DNA of 64,000 nt, taken from contig PKEA01000016.1 in the NCBI GenBank assembly GCA_002862805.1, forward strand, positions 1 to 64,000, in the 5' to 3' direction. Positions 41,670 through 49,693 of this stretch are shown here, in pieces. The notes beneath the pieces were generated by a model, which searched no databases, was not told the DNA's origin, and saw nothing but the letters and a program-made list of their open reading frames with translations. Source of the stretch: Flavobacteriaceae bacterium. Lineage in GTDB: Bacteria > Bacteroidota > Bacteroidia > Flavobacteriales > Flavobacteriaceae. A program made the position numbers and the translations under genes. Every line of letters starts with the position of its first letter. Position 1 is the first letter of the stretch.

Positions 41670-42794
41670 ATGAAAACAATATTATTCATCATACAAAAAG
41701 AGTTCAAGCAAATTTTTAGAAATAAAAGTATGTTGCCTATTATTTTTATTTTACCATTAATGCAATTGGTTATTCTGTCAAACGCAGCTAGTTTTGAAGT
41801 CAAAAATATTAAGTTTTCCTATGTTGATAATGATCATTCTTCAGCTTCACGCGAATTGATAAGCAAGTTTCAAGCATCCAATTATTTTAATATAATATCT
41901 CAATTTCCTTCAAAAAAAGAAGCCAATCTACAAATGCAGAAAGGAAATGTAGATGTAATTCTCGAAATACCAATTTATTTTGAACGTAATTTAATCAAGC
42001 AACAAAACACAAATCTTTCGGTTAGTATTAATGCTATTGACGGTGCTGCTGCTGGAGTTTCAAATGTTTATATCACCCAAATTATTTCAGAGTTCAATCA
42101 ATCTATACAAACGCAATTACAAACGTACAATCAAGGGAGCATTGTGCAACCCGAAAGTATTATAACTATTCCATCATTTTGGTACAACAAAACATTGAAT
42201 TACAAAACCTTCATGGTTCCTGGAATTCTGGTTTTATTGGTTACAATGCTATCCTTATTCTTGTCTTCAATGAATATTGTTCGAGAAAAAGAAGTTGGAA
42301 CATTGGAACAAATTAATGTTACACCTATTAAAAAACACGAGTTTATTATTGGTAAATTATTCCCGTTTTGGGTATTAGGATTGGTTATTTTAACTGTTGG
42401 TTTAATTATCGCAAAAGTTATTTTTAGCGTGCCAATTTTAGGTAATATTTTCTTGATTTATGGTTTTACGGCTATTTATTTAATACTAATTCTCGGAATT
42501 GGATTATTTATTTCCAATCATACCGAAACCCAACAACAAGCTATGTTTATTGCTTGGTTTTTTACCGTAATATTTATTTTAATGAGCGGACTTTTCACTC
42601 CAATTGAAAGTATGCCAAATTGGGCTCAAAAAGTCACTTTATTGAATCCAATACGTTATTTTGTAGAGGTCATAAGAATGGTTATGCTAAAGGGAGCAGG
42701 TTTTAGTGATATAAAAAATCAAATTGCAATAATTACTATTTATGCTTTTGCAATTAATGGCTTTGCGGTTTGGAGTTATAAAAAAACAAATTAA
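41670..42794 (+). CDS. ABC-2 type permease (YbhR-like)
   Basis: 374 residues, same layout as the permease at 40399: N-terminal helix, periplasmic domain, then five helices after IVREKEVGTLEQINVTPI. Second membrane half of the exporter, though 164 bp and a possible repeat element separate it from the first. No new promoter is clear in that gap. Confidence 0.92.
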   Translation: MKTILFIIQKEFKQIFRNKSMLPIIFILPLMQLVILSNAASFEVKNIKFSYVDNDHSSASRELISKFQASNYFNIISQFPSKKEANLQMQKGNVDVILEIPIYFERNLIKQQNTNLSVSINAIDGAAAGVSNVYITQIISEFNQSIQTQLQTYNQGSIVQPESIITIPSFWYNKTLNYKTFMVPGILVLLVTMLSLFLSSMNIVREKEVGTLEQINVTPIKKHEFIIGKLFPFWVLGLVILTVGLIIAKVIFSVPILGNIFLIYGFTAIYLILILGIGLFISNHTETQQQAMFIAWFFTVIFILMSGLFTPIESMPNWAQKVTLLNPIRYFVEVIRMVMLKGAGFSDIKNQIAIITIYAFAINGFAVWSYKKTN

Positions 42795-42827
42795 ATTTAT
42801 TTGAACATTAGTTAAAGTTTTAGCTAT

Positions 42828-42841
42828 GTAACGCTTGTTAC
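42828..42841 (+). promoter_or_regulatory. Motif B operator of cydAB
   Basis: GTAAC-GCTT-GTTAC, a perfect 5-4-5 palindrome. The centre (42834.5) is 35.5 bp from the last G of TAAATTTG (42863-42870), 52.5 bp before the cydA start codon. Confidence 0.75.
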
Positions 42842-42886
42842 TTTATAGTGTTCAGAGTTTAGTAAATTTGTTTAAAATTTTACATA

Positions 42887-44218
42887 ATGGAAGAAATGTT
42901 ATTTTATGATAGAATGCAATTTGCCTTTACTATCACGTTTCACTACTTGTTTCCACAATTAACGATGGGACTTTCGTTAATGATTGTTTACTTTAAGTGG
43001 AAATTCATTAAAACACAAACCGAACAGTATAATGATGCCGCCAAATTTTGGATGCGTATTTTTGCTTTAAATTTTGCAATGGGGGTTGTGACCGGAATTC
43101 CAATGGAGTTTCAGTTTGGAACTAATTGGGCAAAATTCTCTGAACTCACAGGAGGAATTATTGGTCAAACATTAGCAATGGAAGGAATGTTCTCCTTCTT
43201 TTTAGAATCTTCCTTTTTAGGCTTATTCTTGTTTGGTGAAAAATTACTAGGTCAAAAGTTGCATTTTTTAACTGGTTTTTTAGTCTTTTTAGGTTCTTGG
43301 ATGAGTGGTTATTTAATCATAGCAACCCATTCCTGGATGCAAAATCCTGTGGGATATGAAATTTTAGCAAACGGAAAATTTGTTCTGAATAATTTTGGAG
43401 CCTTATTTTCAAACCCTTGGCTTTTACCATCTTATTTTCATAATCAAGCTGCTTCTTTAGTAACCGCTTCTTTCGTGGTTGCCGGTGTTGGAGCTTTTTA
43501 TATTTTAAATAATAAAAACGTTGAGTTTGGTAAATTATTCGTTAAAACAGGAGTAATATTTGGTTTAATTTCTTCTTTAATTGTAGCGATGCCAACAGGA
43601 GATTTATTAGCTAAAAATGTTGTGAAATATCAACCTGTAACTTTTGCAGCTATGGAAGGAATTTTCCATACTGAAAAAGGAGGTTCTGAAATAGTTCTAA
43701 TTGGACAACCAGACGTAAAAAACAAAAAACTAGACAATAAAATTGCGGTACCAAATATCTTAAGCATCTTAACTTATGGAAATTGGGATCAAGAAGTAAA
43801 AGGTTTAGATCAATTTCCAGAAGATGTTCATCCTACAAATATTTCCGGCTTGTATTATGGTTACCATATTATGGTTGGTTTAGGTACATTATTTATTGGA
43901 TTATTGGCTTTTGCTGTTTTTCAATTAATTAGAAAGAAATTATATGAAACGAAATGGGTTTTATGGTTATTGTTATTTTTTATTCCATTTCCATATATTG
44001 CCAATACAACGGGTTGGTACACGGCAGAATTAGGAAGACAACCTTGGTTGGTTTATAATTTATTAAGAACATCAGAAGGAGCTTCGCCAACCGTTTCATC
44101 AGGAAATACATTATTCACTTTACTTGGGTTTATCGGATTGTATCTTTTATTAGGAATGTTATTTCTTTTATTAGTGGGAAAAATTATTAACAAAGGTCCA
44201 AAACCTCAAACACATTAG
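42887..44218 (+). CDS. cydA: Cytochrome bd ubiquinol/menaquinol oxidase subunit I
   Basis: 443 residues, about nine helices. Conserved heme and quinol-site sequence: DRMQFAFTITFHYLFPQLTMG, GIPMEFQFGTNWAKFS, LEGMFSFFLES-like AMEGMFSFFLESSFL, and GRQPWLVY. The short Q-loop is of the CIO/short type. High oxygen affinity and resistance to NO make it the expected oxidase in a cell making NO. 3 bp before cydB. Confidence 0.96.
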   Translation: MEEMLFYDRMQFAFTITFHYLFPQLTMGLSLMIVYFKWKFIKTQTEQYNDAAKFWMRIFALNFAMGVVTGIPMEFQFGTNWAKFSELTGGIIGQTLAMEGMFSFFLESSFLGLFLFGEKLLGQKLHFLTGFLVFLGSWMSGYLIIATHSWMQNPVGYEILANGKFVLNNFGALFSNPWLLPSYFHNQAASLVTASFVVAGVGAFYILNNKNVEFGKLFVKTGVIFGLISSLIVAMPTGDLLAKNVVKYQPVTFAAMEGIFHTEKGGSEIVLIGQPDVKNKKLDNKIAVPNILSILTYGNWDQEVKGLDQFPEDVHPTNISGLYYGYHIMVGLGTLFIGLLAFAVFQLIRKKLYETKWVLWLLLFFIPFPYIANTTGWYTAELGRQPWLVYNLLRTSEGASPTVSSGNTLFTLLGFIGLYLLLGMLFLLLVGKIINKGPKPQTH

Positions 44219-44221
44219 ATC

Positions 44222-45298
44222 ATGGAATATTTTTGGTATATAGTTATAGTTATAATGCTAGCTGCTTATGTCGTTTTAGATGGTTATGATTTTGGAGCAG
44301 GAATTATACATTTATTTTTTGGTAAAACAGAAAAAGATAAAAAAGCCATTACAAATGCTATTGGACCTTTTTGGGATGCAAACGAAGTTTGGTTGATTGC
44401 CGTTGGAGGTGTGTTGTTTTTTGCATTTCCAACATTGTATGCTTCTTCATTTAGTGGGTTTTATTTGCCTTTAATTATGGTGCTTTGGTTGTTGATTTTT
44501 AGAGCTGTTGGTCTAGAATTACGTGGTCAAGTACATCATCCAATGTGGGAATCCATTTGGGATAAAGCTTTTGGAATTGCTAGTTTGTTATTAGCTTTAT
44601 TCTTTGGAGTAGCATTAGGAAATGTAGTTAGAGGTGTAAATTTAGGAATGGTTGAAAATGGAGTTTCTACAGTTGAAGCACATTATTTCTTTTTACCTTT
44701 ATGGAATCCAGAATTTAGTCCAACTTCAGAAAATCTTGGTGTAATTGATTGGTTTACATTGTTATTAGGAATAATTAGTGTTGTAGCTTTAACGATTCAT
44801 GGAGCCAATTGGATTATTTATAAAACAAATGCCGATATTAATGAAAAGCTAAAATCAGTAATTTTTAAATTAAATTTTGTGTTGTTGGCTTTAGTGATTA
44901 CTTCACTATTGGTTTGGCATATTATTGAACCAAATCCATTTCATAATTTTATTCAATATCCTTTTTTATGGATTTTACCTTTAATTACCTTTACTGGAAT
45001 TTTTGGCTTATTTAAAGTCAAATCGTTTAAAAAACATGGAATGGGATTTTTGTTTTCAACTCTGTTTTTAGTTGGGGGTTTAGCATCAACAGTCGCTTCA
45101 ATATTTCCTAAACTACTACCGTCTACCAATACTATAAACCCTTCGTTAACCATTGAAAATGTTGCAGCTCATGAATACGGATTGGCAACCGGAATGAAAT
45201 GGTTTTTTATAGCTTTGGTTTTGGTAATTATTTACATGATAGTTCAATACAAAGTTTTTAGAGGAAAGATGGATGATGTAGGCTACGGTGATCATTAA
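44222..45298 (+). CDS. cydB: Cytochrome bd oxidase subunit II
   Basis: 358 residues with eight or nine helices and the CydB start (VLDGYDFGAGIIHLFFG), FWDANEVWLIAVGG and RAVGLELRGQ. Structural partner of CydA. No small cydX gene is seen after it; the terminator follows the stop within 15 bp. Confidence 0.96.
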   Translation: MEYFWYIVIVIMLAAYVVLDGYDFGAGIIHLFFGKTEKDKKAITNAIGPFWDANEVWLIAVGGVLFFAFPTLYASSFSGFYLPLIMVLWLLIFRAVGLELRGQVHHPMWESIWDKAFGIASLLLALFFGVALGNVVRGVNLGMVENGVSTVEAHYFFLPLWNPEFSPTSENLGVIDWFTLLLGIISVVALTIHGANWIIYKTNADINEKLKSVIFKLNFVLLALVITSLLVWHIIEPNPFHNFIQYPFLWILPLITFTGIFGLFKVKSFKKHGMGFLFSTLFLVGGLASTVASIFPKLLPSTNTINPSLTIENVAAHEYGLATGMKWFFIALVLVIIYMIVQYKVFRGKMDDVGYGDH

Positions 45299-45308
45299 AT
45301 TACATAAA

Positions 45309-45337
45309 AAAAAGTGTCTTTTTTAGACACTTTTTTT
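45309..45337 (+). terminator. Terminator of cydAB
   Basis: AAGTGTCT (45312-45319) pairs with AGACACTT (45325-45332), followed by a T-run to 45337. It is directly followed by the next motif B site. Confidence 0.85.
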
Positions 45338-45339
45338 AT

Positions 45340-45353
45340 GTAACAAATGTTGC
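45340..45353 (+). promoter_or_regulatory. Motif B operator of the SQR-like gene
   Basis: GTAAC-AAAT-GTTGC, one mismatch. The centre (45346.5) is 36.5 bp from the last G of TAACTTTG (45376-45383). Confidence 0.65.
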
Positions 45354-45402
45354 TGTAGGGAGTTATGGAATATTTTAACTTTGAAGTATCAAACTAATCA
45401 AA

Positions 45403-46863
45403 ATGTCAAAAATAGTAATATTAGGTGCAGGAATTTCTGGTCATACAGCAGCAGCACATTTAAGAAGAAAATTAGGGAAAGAGCATGAAGTTCTTGTTGT
45501 TTCTCCTAATAGAAATTACCAATGGGTTCCTTCGAATATTTGGGTAGGAATTGGAAGAATGAAAGCTGAACAATTAATTTTTCCATTGGAACCATTATAT
45601 AAAAGAAAAGGAATTGGTTACAAACAAGCTAAAGTAGTTTCTTTTCATCCTGAAGGAAATAAAAATGAAGATAAACCATTCGTTTCTGTTGAATATGTGT
45701 TTGGAGAAAAAAAAGGTACACAAGAAAATGTTACCTATGATTATTTAATCAATGCAACAGGGCCAAAACTAGCTTTCGATTTAACAGAAGGTTTAAATCC
45801 AGGAACAAATAAAGCTTTTTCGGTTTGTACTTATGATCATGCTGAACACGCTTGGCACGGTTTAAAAGAGCTTATTGATGAATTAAAAAAATCAGATAAA
45901 AAAGCTAAGATTTTAATTGGAACTGGTCATGCTAAAGCAACTTGTCAAGGAGCCGCTTTTGAATACATTTTAAATGTAGAAAAAGAATTAGTTAGACACG
46001 GTGTTAGAGATAAAGTAGAAATAACATGGATTTCGAATGAAAATGACTTAGGTGATTTCGGAATGGATGGTATGTTAATGGATTACAACGGTTTCAATAT
46101 GAAATCCAAAGACATGATTGAAATGATTTTTGAAGATAGAGGTATCAAGTGGATTTTAGGTGCTGGTGTCAACAAAATAGAAGATGGAATTGCTCACTAT
46201 GAAAATTTAGAAGGAGAATATAAATCTGAAACCTATGATTTTGCGATGTTAATTCCTGCTTTTTCAGGTCACGGATTTAAAGCATATGATAAAAATGATG
46301 CAGATATTACCGATAAATTATTCAAAGGATTTATGATAGTAGATGCCGATTATACACCAAGACCTTACGAAGAATGGACAGTTCAAGATTGGCCAGAAAC
46401 CTATCAAAATCCATCATATAAAAATATTTTTGCTCCTGGAATTGCTTTTGCTCCGCCACATTCTATATCTAAACCAAGAAAGAGTAAAAATGGTACAGAT
46501 ATTTTTCCTTCACCACCAAGAACAGGTATGCCTTCTGGAATTACAGCAAGATTAGTAGCAGATAATATTATTGATAGTATTAAAGCTGGTAAAGAATCAT
46601 TACATCATAAAGGTTCTTTAGGGAATATGGGAGCAGCTTGTATTGCTTCAGCTGGTTATGGAATGACAAAAGGTAGTGGGGTAAGTATTACTACCTATCC
46701 AATTGTTCCCGATTATAAAAAATATGGTGAAACAGGAGGAAGAGATATAAATAAAACATTTGGAGATATTGGTTTAGCCGGACATTGGGTTAAATTAGCT
46801 TTACATTATGCTTTCATATATAAAGCAAAAATGAAACCTTTTTGGTGGTTAATTCCTGAATAA
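45403..46863 (+). CDS. Sulfide:quinone oxidoreductase-like flavoprotein
   Basis: 486 residues. FAD site at the start (VILGAGISGHTAAAHLRR), the NYQWVPSNIWVGIG block of SQR-like proteins, YLINATGPKLAF, and three Cys where SQR has its redox Cys: FSVCTYDH, ATCQGAA and GAACIASAGYG. It should oxidise sulfide (or a persulfide) and pass electrons to the quinone pool. Stand-alone gene with a motif B promoter; a 43-residue ORF and an RND pump with the same motif follow. It is longer than type I SQR; I cannot place the SQR type with certainty. Confidence 0.8.
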   Translation: MSKIVILGAGISGHTAAAHLRRKLGKEHEVLVVSPNRNYQWVPSNIWVGIGRMKAEQLIFPLEPLYKRKGIGYKQAKVVSFHPEGNKNEDKPFVSVEYVFGEKKGTQENVTYDYLINATGPKLAFDLTEGLNPGTNKAFSVCTYDHAEHAWHGLKELIDELKKSDKKAKILIGTGHAKATCQGAAFEYILNVEKELVRHGVRDKVEITWISNENDLGDFGMDGMLMDYNGFNMKSKDMIEMIFEDRGIKWILGAGVNKIEDGIAHYENLEGEYKSETYDFAMLIPAFSGHGFKAYDKNDADITDKLFKGFMIVDADYTPRPYEEWTVQDWPETYQNPSYKNIFAPGIAFAPPHSISKPRKSKNGTDIFPSPPRTGMPSGITARLVADNIIDSIKAGKESLHHKGSLGNMGAACIASAGYGMTKGSGVSITTYPIVPDYKKYGETGGRDINKTFGDIGLAGHWVKLALHYAFIYKAKMKPFWWLIPE

Positions 46864-46925
46864 TCAATAGGAATTTATTAAAAAGTTATAATTCCTTATA
46901 TCTAAATCCTAAAAAAATAAATAAA

Positions 46926-47057
46926 ATGGCACAAAGAATATCAAACGCACAGCGTTCTAAAATGCAAAATCCGTTTTTACAATTTTTTAAATTTTTCTAT
47001 TTAAACATTAGAATTATGAAAATTGTTGCTGGTGGGCATGGTGGAACAAGAAAGTAA
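46926..47057 (+). CDS. Small conserved 43-residue protein
   Basis: ATG 46926: basic start (MAQRISNAQRSKM), a short aromatic segment (PFLQFFKFFYLNIRI), and KIVAGGHGGTRK at the end. The Gly/His ending resembles small ORFs I recall in other flavobacteria. It lies 62 bp after the SQR-like gene and before the terminator at 47106, so it is likely in that transcript. Function unknown. The rest of the 361-bp gap between larger genes holds the terminator and a motif B promoter. Confidence 0.6.
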   Translation: MAQRISNAQRSKMQNPFLQFFKFFYLNIRIMKIVAGGHGGTRK

Positions 47058-47105
47058 TAATCATTTTGAAGATGATGATTGTTTTTAGTTTTTATTGGTT
47101 AGTAA

Positions 47106-47131
47106 AAGAGCATTTGTAAAAATGCTCTTTT
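47106..47131 (+). terminator. Terminator after the 43-residue ORF
   Basis: AAAGAGCATTT (47106-47116) pairs with AAATGCTCTTT (47120-47130) and the sequence after it is T-rich. Confidence 0.7.
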
Positions 47132-47159
47132 CTTTTTGTATCATAAGTTTCTTTTCAGT

Positions 47160-47173
47160 GTAACACTTGTTAC
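47160..47173 (+). promoter_or_regulatory. Motif B operator of the RND pump operon
   Basis: GTAAC-ACTT-GTTAC, perfect 5-4-5 palindrome. The centre (47166.5) is 36.5 bp from the last G of TACTTTTG (47196-47203). Confidence 0.75.
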
Positions 47174-47224
47174 TGAATGTAGATTTTGGCTATCGTACTT
47201 TTGTTACTGTAAAATGATAAACCA

Positions 47225-48538
47225 ATGAAAAAAATTAAAGTTTTAATAATCAGTACAATTGCAATGACTTCTTATATGGCTAATAGTCAAGATACATTGT
47301 CAATTTCTAAAAGTGAAGTTCTTGAGAAGGTATTAGAAAATAATCTTCAAATTAAAGTAGCTGAAAAATCTTTTGAATCAGCACGTGGAGATTATCGTCA
47401 GTCCAATGCACTTTTCTTACCTAATATTAATGCTTCTTACACAGGAATTTCAACGACAAATCCTTTAATGGCATTTGGTTCAAAATTAAATCAGGAAATC
47501 TTAACGGCTTCTGATTTTAATCCAGCATTATTAAATGATCCCGATCCAATTCAAAACTTTGCAACTGTTATAGAAGTAAAACAACCTTTAATTAATATTG
47601 ATGGGTTGTTAGGAAGACAAGCAGCTAAAGCAAAAATGGATGCTTTTCAATTGCAAACAGAAAGAACAAAAGAATATTTAGAATTAGAAGTTTCTAAATC
47701 TTATATGCAATTGCAATTGGCTTATAAAGCAGTAATCGTATTAGAAAAAGCAAACGCTACAGCAAAAGGTAATCTTAAAATGGTAGAAAACTATTTTAAA
47801 AACGGAATGCTTCAAAAAACAGATTTACTAAATGTTCAAGTTAGAGTAAATGAAATTGCAAACCAGTTACAGTATGCTAAAAGTAATGTGCAAAATGCAT
47901 CTGATTATTTAGCTTTTCTTTTAAACGAAGATACAAATGGAAAAACATATAAACCTTCTGAAGAATTAGAAAGCACAATTGCAATTGAAAACATAAACAC
48001 ATCATTGTCAGATTCTAGAAAAGATATTCAAGCAATGGAAATGTCTTCTGAAGCATATCGTAAAATGTACCAATCTTCAAAATATGGTTTTTTACCAAGA
48101 TTAAACGCTTTTGGAAATTATCAATTATATGATAGTAAATTTTTAAGTACAAATGCCAAAGGTTATTTGGTTGGTGCACAATTGTCTTGGGATGTTTTTG
48201 ACGGATTTAAAAACATTGGTAAAACTCAAAAAGCGAAAGCCGATTTTCAAAAAGCCGAATTAGAAACAGAACAATATAAAAAACAAAGTCAGTTAGAATT
48301 AAACAAAAGTAATCGCCAGCTTTTAGATGCAGAAAACAAAGTAAATCTTTCAAAATTGGCTTATGAACAATCGCAAGAAGCTTTTAGAATTCTTCAAAAT
48401 AGATTTACACAAGGTTTAGAAAAAACAACCGATTTGTTAATGTCTGAAACACAAATGGCTCAAAAAGAGTTAGAGTATTTACAAGCTGTTTTTGAATATA
48501 ATTTTACCAAACAATATTTACAATTTTTAACGAAATAA
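47225..48538 (+). CDS. TolC-family outer-membrane efflux protein (RND operon)
   Basis: 437 residues: signal peptide ending at ANSQ, then two OEP repeats with coiled coils (LSISKSEVLEKVLENNLQIKV at the start). The outer-membrane part of the HlyD/RND pump encoded next, 4 bp upstream of the longer HlyD reading frame. Confidence 0.92.
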   Translation: MKKIKVLIISTIAMTSYMANSQDTLSISKSEVLEKVLENNLQIKVAEKSFESARGDYRQSNALFLPNINASYTGISTTNPLMAFGSKLNQEILTASDFNPALLNDPDPIQNFATVIEVKQPLINIDGLLGRQAAKAKMDAFQLQTERTKEYLELEVSKSYMQLQLAYKAVIVLEKANATAKGNLKMVENYFKNGMLQKTDLLNVQVRVNEIANQLQYAKSNVQNASDYLAFLLNEDTNGKTYKPSEELESTIAIENINTSLSDSRKDIQAMEMSSEAYRKMYQSSKYGFLPRLNAFGNYQLYDSKFLSTNAKGYLVGAQLSWDVFDGFKNIGKTQKAKADFQKAELETEQYKKQSQLELNKSNRQLLDAENKVNLSKLAYEQSQEAFRILQNRFTQGLEKTTDLLMSETQMAQKELEYLQAVFEYNFTKQYLQFLTK

Positions 48539-48587
48539 AACCATGAAACCTAAAATTCACGAAAATCTAACTATAAAAACACTAAAC

Positions 48588-49670
48588 ATGAGAAAAAAAG
48601 CAATTGCAATATTAATAGTAGCTTCAACAGTATTTATTTCTTGTGGAGGTGATAAAAAAGAACAAGTAGCAAGTTTACCTGCTATTCCTGTAAAAGTTGC
48701 TGGAATTTCAGATAATAATACAAGTCCATATGTTTCTGCAAGTGGAAAAATTGAAGCAGAAAATAGTGCTAATTTAAGTACTAGAATGATGGGTTATGTA
48801 ACTAAAGTAAATGTTAAAGTAGGACAAAAAGTTTCGCAAGGACAACTTTTAGTAAGTGTAAATAATACCGACTTACAGGCTAAAAAAGCACAAGTTAATG
48901 CATCTATAACACAAGCTCAAGCAGGTTATAATAATGCTAAAAAAGATTATGATCGTTTTGTGAATTTATTTGCACAACAAAGTGCTTCTCAAAAAGAGTT
49001 AGATGATATGACAGCTCGTTATGAAATGGCAAAAGCAGGTTTAGAGGCTGCAAAACAAATGCGTAACGAAATTAACGCACAATTTGCATATTCAAATATA
49101 TCTGCTCCTTTTAGTGGTGTTGTAACTAATACATTTGTAAAAGAAGGAGATATGGCAAACCCAGGAATGCCTTTAGTAAGTATTGAAGGAGCAAAAAAAT
49201 TACAAGTTACTGCAATGGTATCAGAAAGTGATATTGCTTTAATTACACAAGGAATGAAAGTAAATGTTTTAGTAAAATCTATCAACCAAGAAGTTGAAGG
49301 AAAGGTTTCTGAAATTAGTTTGTCAGCTAAAAATACAGGCGGTCAATATTTGGTTAAAATTGATTTAAACAAATCAGAAGCTAAAATTTTATCAGGAATG
49401 TTTGTTAATGTTCAATTCCCTGTTGAAAAGAAAGAAAATGTAAAAGTTTCTGATAAAGTTTTAATTCCTGTGACTGCTTTGGTAAAAGAAGGACAATTGA
49501 CAGGAATTTACACAATAGGTAGCGGAAATGTTGCTATTTTAAGATGGTTAAGAATTGGAAAAACTTTTGGAGACCAAGTAGAAGTATTATCTGGTTTATC
49601 AGTTAATGAGCAATATATTGTTTCAGCTGATGGAAAGTTATTCAACGGTGCTAAAGTTAGTATTCAGTAA
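48588..49670 (+). CDS. RND pump membrane-fusion lipoprotein
   Basis: 360 residues from ATG 48588; the Met at 48543 would put 15 polar residues before the lipoprotein signal (TVFISC), so the inner start is more likely. HlyD/AcrA fold: ASGKIEAENSANLSTRMMGYV, a coiled-coil hairpin, and FSGVVTNTFVKEGDMANPG. Joins TolC and the RND permease. Confidence 0.9.
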   Translation: MRKKAIAILIVASTVFISCGGDKKEQVASLPAIPVKVAGISDNNTSPYVSASGKIEAENSANLSTRMMGYVTKVNVKVGQKVSQGQLLVSVNNTDLQAKKAQVNASITQAQAGYNNAKKDYDRFVNLFAQQSASQKELDDMTARYEMAKAGLEAAKQMRNEINAQFAYSNISAPFSGVVTNTFVKEGDMANPGMPLVSIEGAKKLQVTAMVSESDIALITQGMKVNVLVKSINQEVEGKVSEISLSAKNTGGQYLVKIDLNKSEAKILSGMFVNVQFPVEKKENVKVSDKVLIPVTALVKEGQLTGIYTIGSGNVAILRWLRIGKTFGDQVEVLSGLSVNEQYIVSADGKLFNGAKVSIQ

Positions 49671-49693
49671 TTGAAACTTAAAAAAAAAAGAAA

